Origin: Algiphilus sp.
Lineage (GTDB): Bacteria > Pseudomonadota > Gammaproteobacteria > Nevskiales > Nevskiaceae
DNA length: 64,000 nt
Direction of reading: 5' to 3'
Assembly (NCBI RefSeq): GCF_023145115.1
Contig: NZ_JAGLEJ010000006.1
Span: forward strand, 59,163-123,162
How positions within the stretch are numbered: the first letter of the stretch is position 1; each line of letters starts with the position of its first letter. A program made the translations under genes and the position numbers. The notes beneath the pieces were generated by a model. It was not told where the DNA came from. It worked only from the letters and a program-made list of their open reading frames with translations, and made no database searches. This document shows, piece by piece, positions 50,263 through 59,788 of this stretch.

Positions 50263-52956
50263 GTGACGACACGCAATCTCGACGCGATCTTCCGACCACG
50301 GCGGATAGCGCTCTTCGGCGCCAGCGAGCGCGAGCCGTCGGTCGGCTCTGCCTTGACCGCCAACCTGCTGAACAGCGGGTTCGGCGGCAGCGTCGATCTC
50401 GTCAACCCGCGCTATGAATCGCTGCACGGGCACCCCGTGCATGCCGATGTCGCGGCGCTGCCCGAGGCCCCCGATCTCGCGGTGATCGCGACGCCGCCCG
50501 AAAGCGTTCCGGACCTGGTGGCCAAACTGGCGGCGCGCGGCACGCGCGGCGCCATCGTCATCACTGCGGGCTTCGAGGATCTCGGCAGCGAAGCGAGCCG
50601 CAACCTGCAGTCACGCATGCTGGCGGCAGCGCGACCGGGTCTGATGCGCATCATCGGACCCAACAGCCTGGGCGTGATCGCCACCGGGAGCGGTCTCAAC
50701 GCCGCCTTCGCCCATCTCCGGCCCGGCACCGGTCGACTCGCGTTCGTCACCCAGTCCGGCGCGGTGATCTCGGCAGTGCTCGACTGGGCGGCACCGCGCG
50801 GAATCGGCTTCTCGCACCTGGTGTCGCTGGGCGACATGGCGGACGTCGACTTCGGCGACATGCTCGACTATCTGGCCGCGGACAGCGCCACCGGTGCCAT
50901 CCTGCTCTACATCGAATCGATCCGATCGGCGCGCAAGTTCATGTCCGCCGCACGCGCGGCGTCGCGACAGAAGCCGGTGATCGCGGTGAAGGCGGGACGT
51001 TTCGCGGAAAGCGCGCGTGCGGCCGCCACGCATACCGGCGCGCTCGCGGGCGCCGACGCGGTCTACGACGCCGCCCTGCGACGCGCCGGCATCGTGCGCG
51101 TCGACGGGCTCGAGGACCTGTTCGATGCGGCGGCCATCCTCGCCACCCGGAGCCGGCCGGAACGCGACCGGCTGACCATCGTGACCAACGGCGGCGGCCT
51201 GGGCGTGCTGGCCGCCGATGCGCTGCGCGCCCGGGGTGGCACGCTGGCGCCGCTGCCCGAGACCGCACGCGCGCGGCTCGACGCCGTGCTGCCCGCGAGC
51301 TGGTCGCGCGCCAATCCGGTGGACATCATCGGCGACGCCGACGCGGCGCGCTATCGCCGTACGCTGGACATCCTGATGAGCGAGCCGGGCACCGACACGC
51401 TGCTCGTGCTCAATTCGCCCACCGGGATCGCCGACAGCGTCGCCTCGGCCGACTCGGTGGCCAAAGCGGCCGCGGCGCATCCGCGACGTACCGTCATCAC
51501 CGCCTGGGTGGGTGCGCACACCGCGGCCGGTGCCCGGCGCTGGCTCGCCACGCACGGCCTGCCGAGCTATGCCGGACCGGCTCAGGCCGCCGCGGCCTTC
51601 ATGCACCTGGTGCGCTATCGGCGGGTACAGGAGGAGCTCCTGGAGACACCACCGTCGCTGCCGGAGGTGTTCGCACCGAACCTCGATGCCGCGCGCGGCA
51701 TCGTCGAGACCGCGCTGGCCGAGGGCCGGCACTGGCTCGACGCCGACGAGTGCGATGCGCTGCTGCAGGCCTACGAGATCCCGATGGTGGCGGGTCGCAT
51801 TGCGCAGACGCCGGCCGAAGCCGCGGCCATCGCCGCCGGGCTCGATCAGCCAGTCGCGGTCAAGCTGCTGTCGCCCGATGTCACGCACAAGTCGGAAGTC
51901 GGCGGCGTGCTGCTCAACCTCGGCGGCGTGGAAGCGGTGCGCTCGGCCACCGCCGCGCTGATCGAGCGCCTGGCGCGGGAACGCCCTTCCCTGACGATCG
52001 ACGGCTTTCTCGTCCAGCCGATGGTATCGGCACAGCACGGCCTGGAACTGATCGTCGGCATCGGAGACGACCCGGTGTTCGGCCCGGTGATCCTGTTCGG
52101 ACACGGTGGCACGGCGGCCGAACTGATTGCCGACACCGCGCTGGCGCTGCCGCCGCTGAACATGCAGCTGGCCTATCAGCTCATCGATGACACCCGGGTG
52201 GCACGACTGCTGCCGTCCACGCACGGCCGCCGGGCACTCGATCGCGATGCGCTGGCCACCATCCTGGTCAAGCTGGCGCAACTGGTCGTCGACCTGCCCG
52301 CGCTGCGCGAACTCGACATCAATCCGCTGCTGCTCACGGCCGACGGTGCCATCGGACTCGACGCCCGCTGCCGGGTGGCGCCCGCCGAACCCGGCGAACG
52401 ACTCGCGATCCGCCCCTACCCGCGCGAGCTCGAGGAGGAAGTACGGCTGCGCGATGGCCGCAGGTTGTTGCTGCGGCCGATCCGGCCCGAGGACGAGGTC
52501 AGCCTGCGCGCCGGCTTCGATCGCCTGACGCCGGAGGAAATCCATCTGCGCTTCCACCACTTCCTGCGTCATCTCCCGCACGGCTTCGCGGCGCGCCTGT
52601 CGCAGATCGACTACGACCGCGAGATGGCGCTGGTGCTGGCCGAACGCGGCCCGCCGGGTCGGGTCGGACTGCACGGCGTAGTCAGGCTGGTAGCCGACCC
52701 CGACAATGCGTGCGCGGAATTCGCCATCATCATCGCGCGCACGGTGCGCGACCAGGGCGTGGGCCGCCACCTCATGGAGCGCATCATCGATTACGCCCGC
52801 AGCCGCGGCGTGCAGCGCATCGAAGGCGATGTGCTCGAGCACAACAGCGCCATGATCGGACTCGCGCGACGGCTCGGCTTCACCGTCGCGCGCATGGCCG
52901 ACAACCCGGGCGTCGTACGGGTCCGGCTGGAACTTGCCGAGGAGCATCGCGCATGA
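50263..52956 (+). CDS. pat: Pat/PatZ-type protein lysine acetyltransferase
   Basis: An 897-residue fusion. Residues ~1-700 are an acyl-CoA synthetase (NDP-forming)-like region: CoA-binding (IALFGASEREPSVGSALTAN), succinyl-CoA-ligase-like (THTGALAGADAVYD), and ATP-grasp (VAVKLLSPDVTHKSEVGGV). The last ~165 residues are a GNAT domain with RDQGVGRHLMERIIDYARSRG as acetyl-CoA loop. Same order and size as Salmonella Pat/E. coli PatZ, which acetylate acetyl-CoA synthetase. Start is a GTG at 50263. Its stop overlaps a deacetylase gene. Confidence 0.93.
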   Translation: MTTRNLDAIFRPRRIALFGASEREPSVGSALTANLLNSGFGGSVDLVNPRYESLHGHPVHADVAALPEAPDLAVIATPPESVPDLVAKLAARGTRGAIVITAGFEDLGSEASRNLQSRMLAAARPGLMRIIGPNSLGVIATGSGLNAAFAHLRPGTGRLAFVTQSGAVISAVLDWAAPRGIGFSHLVSLGDMADVDFGDMLDYLAADSATGAILLYIESIRSARKFMSAARAASRQKPVIAVKAGRFAESARAAATHTGALAGADAVYDAALRRAGIVRVDGLEDLFDAAAILATRSRPERDRLTIVTNGGGLGVLAADALRARGGTLAPLPETARARLDAVLPASWSRANPVDIIGDADAARYRRTLDILMSEPGTDTLLVLNSPTGIADSVASADSVAKAAAAHPRRTVITAWVGAHTAAGARRWLATHGLPSYAGPAQAAAAFMHLVRYRRVQEELLETPPSLPEVFAPNLDAARGIVETALAEGRHWLDADECDALLQAYEIPMVAGRIAQTPAEAAAIAAGLDQPVAVKLLSPDVTHKSEVGGVLLNLGGVEAVRSATAALIERLARERPSLTIDGFLVQPMVSAQHGLELIVGIGDDPVFGPVILFGHGGTAAELIADTALALPPLNMQLAYQLIDDTRVARLLPSTHGRRALDRDALATILVKLAQLVVDLPALRELDINPLLLTADGAIGLDARCRVAPAEPGERLAIRPYPRELEEEVRLRDGRRLLLRPIRPEDEVSLRAGFDRLTPEEIHLRFHHFLRHLPHGFAARLSQIDYDREMALVLAERGPPGRVGLHGVVRLVADPDNACAEFAIIIARTVRDQGVGRHLMERIIDYARSRGVQRIEGDVLEHNSAMIGLARRLGFTVARMADNPGVVRVRLELAEEHRA

Positions 52957-53903
52957 GCGTTCGTCGCACCTACTACATCACCCATCCCTCCAGCCGCGAT
53001 CACGACATGGGTCCCGGCCATCCCGAGCAGCCGGCACGCGTCTCCGCCATAGAGGACCGGCTCATCGCCGCGGGGGTGCTCGACTTCCTGCATCACCGCA
53101 CCGCACGCCCGGCGACCGGGGACCAGCTCGCGCACGCGCACGACACGCTCTATCTCGATGAGCTCGCGGCGGCGGCGCCCACCGGGGACGACCGCCTCGT
53201 GCGACTGGACCCCGACACCGCGATGAACCGGCACACCCTGACCGCGGCGGCACACGCCGCGGGTGCCATCGTGCAGGCGGTCGATCTGGTGCTCGGAAAC
53301 GACGGCGGCGCCGCATTCTGCAACACCCGCCCGCCCGGCCATCACGCCGAGCGCGGCCAGGCCATGGGCTTCTGCTTCTACAACAACGTCGCGATCGGCG
53401 CCCTGCACGCGCTGGACGCGCATGGACTCGACCGGGTGGCGATCATCGACTTCGACGTGCACTACGGCAACGGCACCGCCGATATCGTCGGCGGCGACAA
53501 GCGCATCCTGCTGTGCTCCTCGTATCAGTACCCGCTCTATCCGCTGAGCCGGCCGGCCACCGAGGCGGCGAACTTCAGCAACGTGATGCTCAAGGCGGGC
53601 GATGGCGGCGACGCGTTCCGAGCCGCGGTGACGGCGCACTGGTTCCCGGCGCTCGAACGCTTCGCGCCGCAGCTCGTGCTGTTCTCGGCGGGCTTCGACG
53701 CCCATGCCGAGGACCCGCTCGCCGAGATGCGGCTGGTCGAGGACGACTACGCCTGGGTCACGCGCGAGATCATCCGCCGCACCGCCGCGAGCGCCGCACA
53801 GCGCGTGGTATCGACCCTGGAGGGCGGCTACGACCTGTCGGCGCTGGGACGCGCCGCCACCGCGCACATCCAGGCGCTGATGGAACCCGACGCGACCTTC
53901 TGA
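52953..53903 (+). CDS. HDAC-family deacetylase (AcuC/acetylpolyamine amidohydrolase-like)
   Basis: A 316-residue zinc deacetylase with the full class I/II histone-deacetylase active site: HH at 130-131 (PPGHHAERGQAMGFCFYNN), D168 and H170 in IIDFDVHYGNGT, D249 in FSAGFDAHAEDPLAEM, and Tyr293 in EGGYDL. It would remove acetyl groups from lysine side chains or small amines. It starts within the pat stop (ATGA), making an acetyltransferase-deacetylase operon, so reversal of Pat acetylation is an attractive role (inference). Confidence 0.93.
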   Translation: MSVRRTYYITHPSSRDHDMGPGHPEQPARVSAIEDRLIAAGVLDFLHHRTARPATGDQLAHAHDTLYLDELAAAAPTGDDRLVRLDPDTAMNRHTLTAAAHAAGAIVQAVDLVLGNDGGAAFCNTRPPGHHAERGQAMGFCFYNNVAIGALHALDAHGLDRVAIIDFDVHYGNGTADIVGGDKRILLCSSYQYPLYPLSRPATEAANFSNVMLKAGDGGDAFRAAVTAHWFPALERFAPQLVLFSAGFDAHAEDPLAEMRLVEDDYAWVTREIIRRTAASAAQRVVSTLEGGYDLSALGRAATAHIQALMEPDATF

Positions 53904-53923
53904 GCGCGCCCGGGGCGCCCGGT

Positions 53924-55186
53924 TCAAGCCCCCGCGTCGGGTTCCGGCGGGGCGTCGGCGGGTGGCTCGCCAGTGGCCTCGGCCGGCTCCGACGCGGCTT
54001 CGGGCACGGTCAGCACGTCCGGCTCCGGCGGCGGCACGCCGGGGAGCGTGGTGTCCTCCGGCGTATCGGCCGTCCCGGCATCGGTGACGCGCACCACGCG
54101 GAATCCGACGAAGTCGCTGCGCGTTACCGGCGAAATGCGGTAGCGGTTGGCGGCACGGATGTAGGGCACGAGATTGCGCCAGGAGCCGCCGCGCGCCGCA
54201 CGGCGGCGGCACGCGTCGGTCACGCGGGCGCTGCCGTCGGCGGGGAGGTCCGCAAGCGTGTCGACATAGCAGTCGAGCGTCCATTCCCAGACGTTGCCCA
54301 GCACGTCGTTGAGACTGAACAGGTTCGGCTCGTAGCTGCCCACCGGCGCGGTGCGCGCCGCGCCGTCGTCGCAGTCGGCGCCTCGGCGCGCCCGCTCCCA
54401 GCCCCAGCTGCGGGCGTGACTGTCGTCGGCGTGATTGGCGTGGGCGCAGATGCCCGACACGTCGTTGCCGAAGTAGAACGCGGTCTCGTTGGTGGCGCGC
54501 GCGGCGTATTCCCATTCCGCCTCGCTGGGCAGGCGGTAGTCGTGCCCGGTGCGCTCGGAGAGCCAGGCGGCATACTCCATCGCGTCGTACCAGCTCACGC
54601 AGACCACCGGGTGCCGGTCACCCTGCTCGAAGCCCGGCTGCCGCCAGTCGCCCTCGGGGTCGTACTGCCAGACGATGCGCTCGCCCGTCTCCCCGGCAGC
54701 CGTGGCCCTGAGGCACCCCGGCTCGCCGCCGGCGCCGCGCTCGGCGTCGGTTCGGTAGTCGGTCGCGGCAATGAAGGCCGCGAACTGCCCGACGGTCACC
54801 TCGTAGCGACCGAAGGCGATGGGGCGGTCGATGACGATGTCCTGCTCCGGTCCCTCGTCGGCGTCGCGCTCGGCCTCGCCTTCCGGGCTGCCCATGCGAT
54901 AGCGCCCGTCCGGAAGCAGAACCATCTCCGGGCAATCATCGCAGTCACGGAAACGGGTCCCGGGAGCCGCGGTCATGGTGGCGCCCACTGCGCCGCCGCC
55001 GCCGAGCGAGACCGGCCGGGACGGCGCTCCCGGAAGTCCGGCCGGCGCCGGCGTGTCCGGTCCGATCGTTGTGGGCTCGCCATCGCCATCCGGCAACGCA
55101 CCGCTCTCGTCGGCGGTCGCCGCGTGCACGGCCGCGAGCAGCAGGACCGCGGCCCATCCGGCGGTGTGCATCCCCCTCATCCCCAT
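53924..55186 (-). CDS. SUMF1/FGE-like secreted protein, catalytic Cys absent
   Basis: A 420-residue protein with a signal peptide (AAVLLLAAVHAATA), a low-complexity linker, then a formylglycine-generating-enzyme-like domain: MVLLPDGRYRMGSPEGEAER, GRYEVTVGQFAAFIAATDY, PVVCVSWYDAMEYAAWLSER, YRLPSEAEWEYAAR, LNDVLGNVWEWTLDCY, and ARGGSWRN ... SDFVGFRVVR. The two catalytic Cys expected after RGGSW are missing, so it is probably not a sulfatase activator. Ends in a Pro/Glu-rich tail. The ATG at 55186 has GGGGG 8 nt upstream; 55180 and 55171 are alternatives. Confidence 0.85.
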   Translation of the reverse strand: MGMRGMHTAGWAAVLLLAAVHAATADESGALPDGDGEPTTIGPDTPAPAGLPGAPSRPVSLGGGGAVGATMTAAPGTRFRDCDDCPEMVLLPDGRYRMGSPEGEAERDADEGPEQDIVIDRPIAFGRYEVTVGQFAAFIAATDYRTDAERGAGGEPGCLRATAAGETGERIVWQYDPEGDWRQPGFEQGDRHPVVCVSWYDAMEYAAWLSERTGHDYRLPSEAEWEYAARATNETAFYFGNDVSGICAHANHADDSHARSWGWERARRGADCDDGAARTAPVGSYEPNLFSLNDVLGNVWEWTLDCYVDTLADLPADGSARVTDACRRRAARGGSWRNLVPYIRAANRYRISPVTRSDFVGFRVVRVTDAGTADTPEDTTLPGVPPPEPDVLTVPEAASEPAEATGEPPADAPPEPDAGA

Positions 55187-55532
55187 TTCTCGATCCCCCG
55201 TCCCGCTCGCGACCGGCCCCGGGCCGACAGGGCGGAAATGTTGCCACGCCGCGCGGGCACGCGCGCCCGGTCCGGGCGCCCTACCGCCGGCGAGGCCGAC
55301 GCGGCACCGGGACGGATGCCGCATCCGGTCTCCGTCGCGACCGACTTGCCGCCACCGGCCCGACGCCGTTGGCGCCGGATGGCCGCAACGATACGGTGTC
55401 GATGACGACGCGCGTCACACCACCGCAATTGTGATGCAATACGGGATTCACGGGAGAGGAAACCTGCCGCGGTGGACGACGCGCGTTGACGTTGCCCTGC
55501 GACCGGACTGCGCACCACCCACAACAACGACG
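55187..55532. other. Intergenic region between divergent genes
   Basis: Holds the leader regions of the SUMF1-like (minus) and LpxR-like (plus) genes. I see no convincing promoter, operator or conserved small frame. Most of it is very GC-rich. Confidence 0.4.
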
Positions 55533-56636
55533 ATGCCGCGCAACGCGATCCTGCTATTCCTGACGGCGGGTCTGGTACTGCCCACCAGTGCGGCCGCGTT
55601 GCTGTGCCCGCAGAGCGGCATCGCGCTGCCGGGCGGCGTACCGTCGGAGCGCTTCGATGCAGGGTGGTCGGTCGATATCGACAACGATGCCCTGACCACG
55701 CGCGAGGACGACCAGGACTACACCGCCGGCTTCGCAGTCACGCTTGCCGGCGAGCGGGCCCGGGGCTACTGGTTGTCGCTCGACAGCCCCCTATCGGCCG
55801 TCGACGCCTGGCTGGGCGTCGACGCGGCGCGCTGCGGACTGACCCAGCGCCAGCACAGCTTCCGCGTCGGCGGTGTCGCGCTGACGCCGAGCGACATCGA
55901 GCGACCCGACGTCATACCCGACGACCGGCCCTACGCCAGCCTGATCTTCGTGACCAACGGGCGCACCTACGTCGCCGATGACGGTGGCGCCGTCTATCAG
56001 TCCAGTCTCACCGTGGGGATGCTCGGCCTCGACGCCTTCGAGCGTGTGCAGCGCGGCTATCACAAGGTCATCGGGACCGGCGAGCCCAAGGGCTGGGACA
56101 ACCAGATATCGGACGGCGGCGAGCCGACCCTGCGCTACACCCTCGCGCGCCAGGATCTGCTGGCATCGAGCGGGCACTACCGACCCGGCGGCTATGACAT
56201 CAAGAGCGCGATCGGCGCCAGCGCGGGCTATCTCACCGAGCTCAGCGCCGCGGTCTCGGCGCGCTGGGGCCTGCTCAACACCACCTGGTGGAGCTTCCCC
56301 GCAGGCCAGGCACAGTATCTCGCCGAGCCGGCGCATGTGCAGGGCAACGGCGATTCCGGTGCCGCGCGACGCGAGCTCTACCTCTGGGGCGGTGCGGCGC
56401 TGCGGCTGCGCGGCTACAACGCCTTCCTGCAGGGGCAGTTCCGCGACAGCGCGCTGGAGTACGAATACAACGCGTTGCACCCGGTGATCGGCGAAGCGTG
56501 GTTCGGACTGACCGCGCAGCTCAGCAGGCACTATCGGCTCTCCTGGGTGGTGCGCTACCAGAGCTCGGAGATCAAGCGCGGCATCGGTGACCGCGAAGTG
56601 TTCTGGGGCCGCATCACGCTCAGCCGGGCGCTCTGA
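55533..56636 (+). CDS. LpxR-like lipid A deacylase (DUF2219)
   Basis: A 367-residue predicted outer-membrane beta-barrel with signal peptide (AILLFLTAGLVLPTSAAA). Signatures: SVDIDNDALTTREDDQDYTAGF (Asn51-Asp52 region), PDDRPYASLIFVTNG, and YHKVIGTGEPKGWDNQI, matching the LpxR/DUF2219 family, including a candidate catalytic His in YHK. LpxR removes the 3'-acyloxyacyl group of lipid A. The barrel ends in an aromatic-poor but strand-like GRITLSRAL. The perfect palindrome downstream may also serve as its terminator. Confidence 0.85.
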   Translation: MPRNAILLFLTAGLVLPTSAAALLCPQSGIALPGGVPSERFDAGWSVDIDNDALTTREDDQDYTAGFAVTLAGERARGYWLSLDSPLSAVDAWLGVDAARCGLTQRQHSFRVGGVALTPSDIERPDVIPDDRPYASLIFVTNGRTYVADDGGAVYQSSLTVGMLGLDAFERVQRGYHKVIGTGEPKGWDNQISDGGEPTLRYTLARQDLLASSGHYRPGGYDIKSAIGASAGYLTELSAAVSARWGLLNTTWWSFPAGQAQYLAEPAHVQGNGDSGAARRELYLWGGAALRLRGYNAFLQGQFRDSALEYEYNALHPVIGEAWFGLTAQLSRHYRLSWVVRYQSSEIKRGIGDREVFWGRITLSRAL

Positions 56637-56677
56637 CGCCGGTCCCGCAGCCCACGGTCCGCGCCGCGTTCTCGTCG

Positions 56678-56711
56678 TGACCGTTCCAGAACACTTGTTC
56701 TGGAACGGTCA
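56678..56711. promoter_or_regulatory. Perfect 34-bp palindrome, TetR operator
   Basis: TGACCGTTCCAGAACA is followed after CT by its exact inverse (TGTTCTGGAACGGTCA). It lies 18 bp before a tetR start, so autoregulation is likely. As RNA it would also form a very stable hairpin. Confidence 0.8.
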
Positions 56712-56729
56712 TTCTGTTTCAATGCGGGC

Positions 56730-57311
56730 ATGGGCCGGACACCGCACTGGAACGAGGAAGCGCTGCTGGAGCGCGCCATGCACTGCTTCTGGTGGCGCGG
56801 CTATCACGATGCATCGATGGCCGATCTGGTCGACGCCACCGGCGTGAACCGGCAGGGCATCTACTCGCGTTTCGGCGACAAGCACGGTCTTTTCCTCGCC
56901 ACGCTCGCGTGCTACCGGGAACGCGTGGTGACTCCGGCCTTCGCCCGCGTGGAAGCCCCCGGGGCCGGTCTCGAGGCCGTCGCCGCGTATCTGGAACACC
57001 AGATCGCGCTTGCCGCGAGCGCCGGACTGCCCGGGCCGGGCTGTCTGATCGCCAACACCCAGGCGGAACTGGCCGCGCACGATGCCGAGGCACGTCGCCA
57101 TGTCGAGGCGCACGACGCGCGTCTCCGGCAGGGATTTGCCGGGACGCTCCGCACCAGCGGGGCCAGCGAGGCCGTCGCCGCGCAACGCGCCGCCGTGCTG
57201 GCGGTGGCCGTGCAGGGTCTCTGGTCGCACTCGCGATCGGTTTCCGATCCCGGGCCGCTCCGCCGCATCGCGGCGGCACTCGTCTCCATCACCGGAACCG
57301 GACTGACGTGA
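56730..57311 (+). CDS. TetR/AcrR-family regulator
   Basis: A 193-residue repressor. HTH: ALLERAMHCFWWRGYHDASM, then DLVDATGVNRQGIYSRFGDKHGLF. The helical C-terminal domain (GPGCLIANTQAELAAHDAEARRH) resembles TetR_C members that sense electrophiles or nitriles (NemR/AcnR-like). The operator palindrome is immediately upstream. The stop overlaps the next gene (GTGA). Confidence 0.92.
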   Translation: MGRTPHWNEEALLERAMHCFWWRGYHDASMADLVDATGVNRQGIYSRFGDKHGLFLATLACYRERVVTPAFARVEAPGAGLEAVAAYLEHQIALAASAGLPGPGCLIANTQAELAAHDAEARRHVEAHDARLRQGFAGTLRTSGASEAVAAQRAAVLAVAVQGLWSHSRSVSDPGPLRRIAAALVSITGTGLT

Positions 57312-57748
57312 CCGCCCACAACCCGTTCGCGACCCGCGCCTTCTGGTTCACGCTGCTGATCAATGCGGTCTGGATCAACGCCTCGGAAGTGGCGCGTTAC
57401 TTCGCGCTCGTCATGCCGATGATGCGTGACGCCTTCCCCGGAATGGCCGGCGTGGCACCGATGAGCCTCCCGGTGTTCGCGGTCTGGGGAATCTGGGACA
57501 CCGTCTGGCTGCTGGCCCTGACCGGCTTCACCTGGCTGTGGCTGGAACGATTCGGCACCACGCTGCGCCAGACCCTGCTGGCGGGCACGCTGGCCTGGGC
57601 CGCCGTCTTCGTGATCCTGTGGCTGGGCATCTACAACATGGGGCTCGCGCCGCCGGCAGTCGTGGCCGTGGCATTGCCGCTGGCCTGGGGCGAAGCGGCG
57701 GTCGGAGCGCTGATCACGCGCTGGGGCATGCGCCGCTTCGCTGGTTAG
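57308..57748 (+). CDS. Small membrane protein under TetR control
   Basis: A 146-residue protein with four predicted helices: FWFTLLINAVWINASEVARYF, LPVFAVWGIWDTVWLLALTGF, QTLLAGTLAWAAVFVILWLG, and AVVAVALPLAWGEAAVGALI (last two given in part). No family recognised with confidence. GTG start within the tetR stop, so it is the likely regulated partner. Its 3' end overlaps the convergent gene by 4 bp. Confidence 0.75.
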   Translation: MTAHNPFATRAFWFTLLINAVWINASEVARYFALVMPMMRDAFPGMAGVAPMSLPVFAVWGIWDTVWLLALTGFTWLWLERFGTTLRQTLLAGTLAWAAVFVILWLGIYNMGLAPPAVVAVALPLAWGEAAVGALITRWGMRRFAG

Positions 57749-58935
57749 CGGACGGTCCAGCGCATGGTCACAACCGGGTCGGAGGCCTCGCCGCCGCCGG
57801 CGAGATCGCGGTGCCGGAGATCGGCGGCCAGCTCCAGGGTCTGCTCGCGCCCCTCGAAGGGCCCGATCTCCAGCATGCGCGGCGGCGCCCAGCGCAAGCG
57901 GCCACGCAGCCCGGATTCGTGCAGCGGGGTCACGGTCCGGGCGAGATCGCGACGCGCGAGGTTCATGCCCAGCTCGACGCGCAGGACCTCGTCGAGCGAG
58001 GTCGCCACCATGCTCAGACCGCCCTGCACCACGGCGTCGATGCCGTAAGCGGCGTCGAAGTGCGACGCGTGCAGCCAGGTCCGCACATCGGGGCCGGGCG
58101 TCGCGATCTCGGCCGTGATCCGGCCCAGCGCCGCGCGCAGCGATGTATCGGTACCGGCATCGGTACGCTGATCGAAGTACTCGGTGTTCAGGCCGATGCG
58201 GAGCCGCTCCGAATGCCGCTCCAGCACGAGCCGCAGACGCGACTCGCTCTGCCGCTCGAAGGGCGGGCGGGTTCCCGCGGGTCGGCGCTGGACCCGCTCG
58301 AGTTCGGCGCGGAACGCCACCGATTCCGGTGTCGGCGGTCGCCAGGCGAGCCAGTGCCGCCGGCTCTCGACCGCATTCGGTTGCGACTCGCGGAGATCCT
58401 GTTCCTCGAGCCCGAGGGTCAGGCGACCCACCGGCAGGACCTGGTCGGCGGACAGGGCCCAGCGCTCGCGGTCGTCCGCGAACCACAGGTTCTGCGCCTG
58501 GGCGTAGCCGCGGCCGTAGGCATCCCAGGCCAGCGCGAGTCCGCCGTCACCCCACTCGCGACGCACCGACGCGCCGACGGCAGTGCCCTCGCGACTGTCC
58601 AGGCCGAGCTCTGCGCGGGGCGCCAGATCGCGCCAGTCGAAATGGGCGCCGAACACCGCGCCGGCGGCGCGCCATCCGAGATCGCCGTGCACGCGATGGT
58701 CGGTGGTGTCGAATCCCCTCGGCACCGGGTGCAGCCAGAGATCGTCGCGCGTCCGCGCGCTCGAGGTCACCGACAGATCGACCGGCGCGCCGCGCAGCGC
58801 CATGCTGGCGCCGTCGGTCGCGCGCCCCCAGTCGATGCCGAGGTCGGGTACGGATTGCGCAGCGACGGGCACCGACCAGCCTGCGCTGGCCGCCGCGATC
58901 ACCACGAGCACTGCGGCCGATGAACGGATCGGCAC
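57745..58935 (-). CDS. Predicted outer-membrane or secreted beta protein
   Basis: A 396-residue protein with a signal peptide (AAVLVVIAAASAGWSVPVAA, cut near AQS). The mature part is made of alternating short strands ending in charged turns (RRHWLAWRPPTPESVAFRAE, RLRLVLERHSERLRIGL), typical of an outer-membrane barrel, and ends VVTMRWTVR. No named family recognised. It stands alone. Confidence 0.65.
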   Translation of the reverse strand: MPIRSSAAVLVVIAAASAGWSVPVAAQSVPDLGIDWGRATDGASMALRGAPVDLSVTSSARTRDDLWLHPVPRGFDTTDHRVHGDLGWRAAGAVFGAHFDWRDLAPRAELGLDSREGTAVGASVRREWGDGGLALAWDAYGRGYAQAQNLWFADDRERWALSADQVLPVGRLTLGLEEQDLRESQPNAVESRRHWLAWRPPTPESVAFRAELERVQRRPAGTRPPFERQSESRLRLVLERHSERLRIGLNTEYFDQRTDAGTDTSLRAALGRITAEIATPGPDVRTWLHASHFDAAYGIDAVVQGGLSMVATSLDEVLRVELGMNLARRDLARTVTPLHESGLRGRLRWAPPRMLEIGPFEGREQTLELAADLRHRDLAGGGEASDPVVTMRWTVR

Positions 58936-59149
58936 GATGATTCACCTCGCCGCGCCAAGCGCGACCCCGGGTGCGGCCGGTCAGAAGCCGCACGGTTGCT
59001 GCGAAACGGTCGATGGACGCCGTGCGGCCGGGCGGGGCCGCGTGACGGATTCACAGGCTAGCAAGCGCGAGCGCGCGCGTACGTAGGAATTCGCCGCACG
59101 GTAGTGCCCGAGCGACGCGCGTGAGGCCGCGCTCCGATGTCCCGCGGCG

Positions 59150-59788
59150 CTAGCGCGCCTTGCGCAGGGTGAGATTGACCCGGCAGCGACCGAGCAGCGC
59201 ATGCCGTCCGTCGGCCACCGGGAGGACACCATGATAGTGGCGGCGTACCGCGCCGCCCCAGACCACGACATCCCCGTGCGCGAGTGGCACGCGCTGAGCG
59301 ACATCGCCACGGTGGGGGCCGCCGAAGAGGAAGGTTGCCGGCAGGCCGAGCGAGACCGACACGATGGGGGCACCGAAATCGCGCTCGTCGACATCGCGGT
59401 GCAGGCTCAGCCGGGCGCCCGGAGCGTAGCGATTGATCAGGCAGGTATCGGGCTCGAAGCCGGGGAACCCGGCCAATTCCGCGGCGCCGTGCGCCAGTGT
59501 CCGGAAGGCATCGGGCAGCGCGGGCCAGGGCTGCCGGCTCTCCGGATCGTGCGGACTGTAGCGGTAGCCACCCCCGTCGGACACCCACGCGACCGCCCCG
59601 CAGCCGGTGGTGGCCACGGACATGCGTCGACCGCCGGGCGTCTCCATGTGGCGGAACGGAGCCGCCGAAGTGACGGCATCCAGCGCCGCGATCAGCGCCG
59701 GCATCCGCGATGCCGCGAAACCGCCGAACAGCCATGCGCCGCACTGGAGCCGGACCTCGCGCAGCGATTCGGCGAACAGGTCCGCCAT
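59150..59788 (-). CDS. alkB: AlkB-type alkylated DNA repair dioxygenase
   Basis: A 212-residue Fe(II)/2-oxoglutarate dioxygenase that removes N1-methyladenine and N3-methylcytosine lesions. Active-site residues: H130 and D132 in LSLHRDVDE, H186 in RRHYHG, R203 and R209 in the RCRVNLTLRK end (E. coli RYNLTFR equivalent). NRYAPGARLSLHRD is diagnostic. ATG at 59788 shares a base with the previous stop (TGATG). Third gene of the Ada operon. Confidence 0.95.
   Translation of the reverse strand: MADLFAESLREVRLQCGAWLFGGFAASRMPALIAALDAVTSAAPFRHMETPGGRRMSVATTGCGAVAWVSDGGGYRYSPHDPESRQPWPALPDAFRTLAHGAAELAGFPGFEPDTCLINRYAPGARLSLHRDVDERDFGAPIVSVSLGLPATFLFGGPHRGDVAQRVPLAHGDVVVWGGAVRRHYHGVLPVADGRHALLGRCRVNLTLRKAR

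Noticed and set aside
53924..55186. Active sulfatase-modifying enzyme
   Set aside because: Catalytic cysteines are absent and no sulfatase is in the window.
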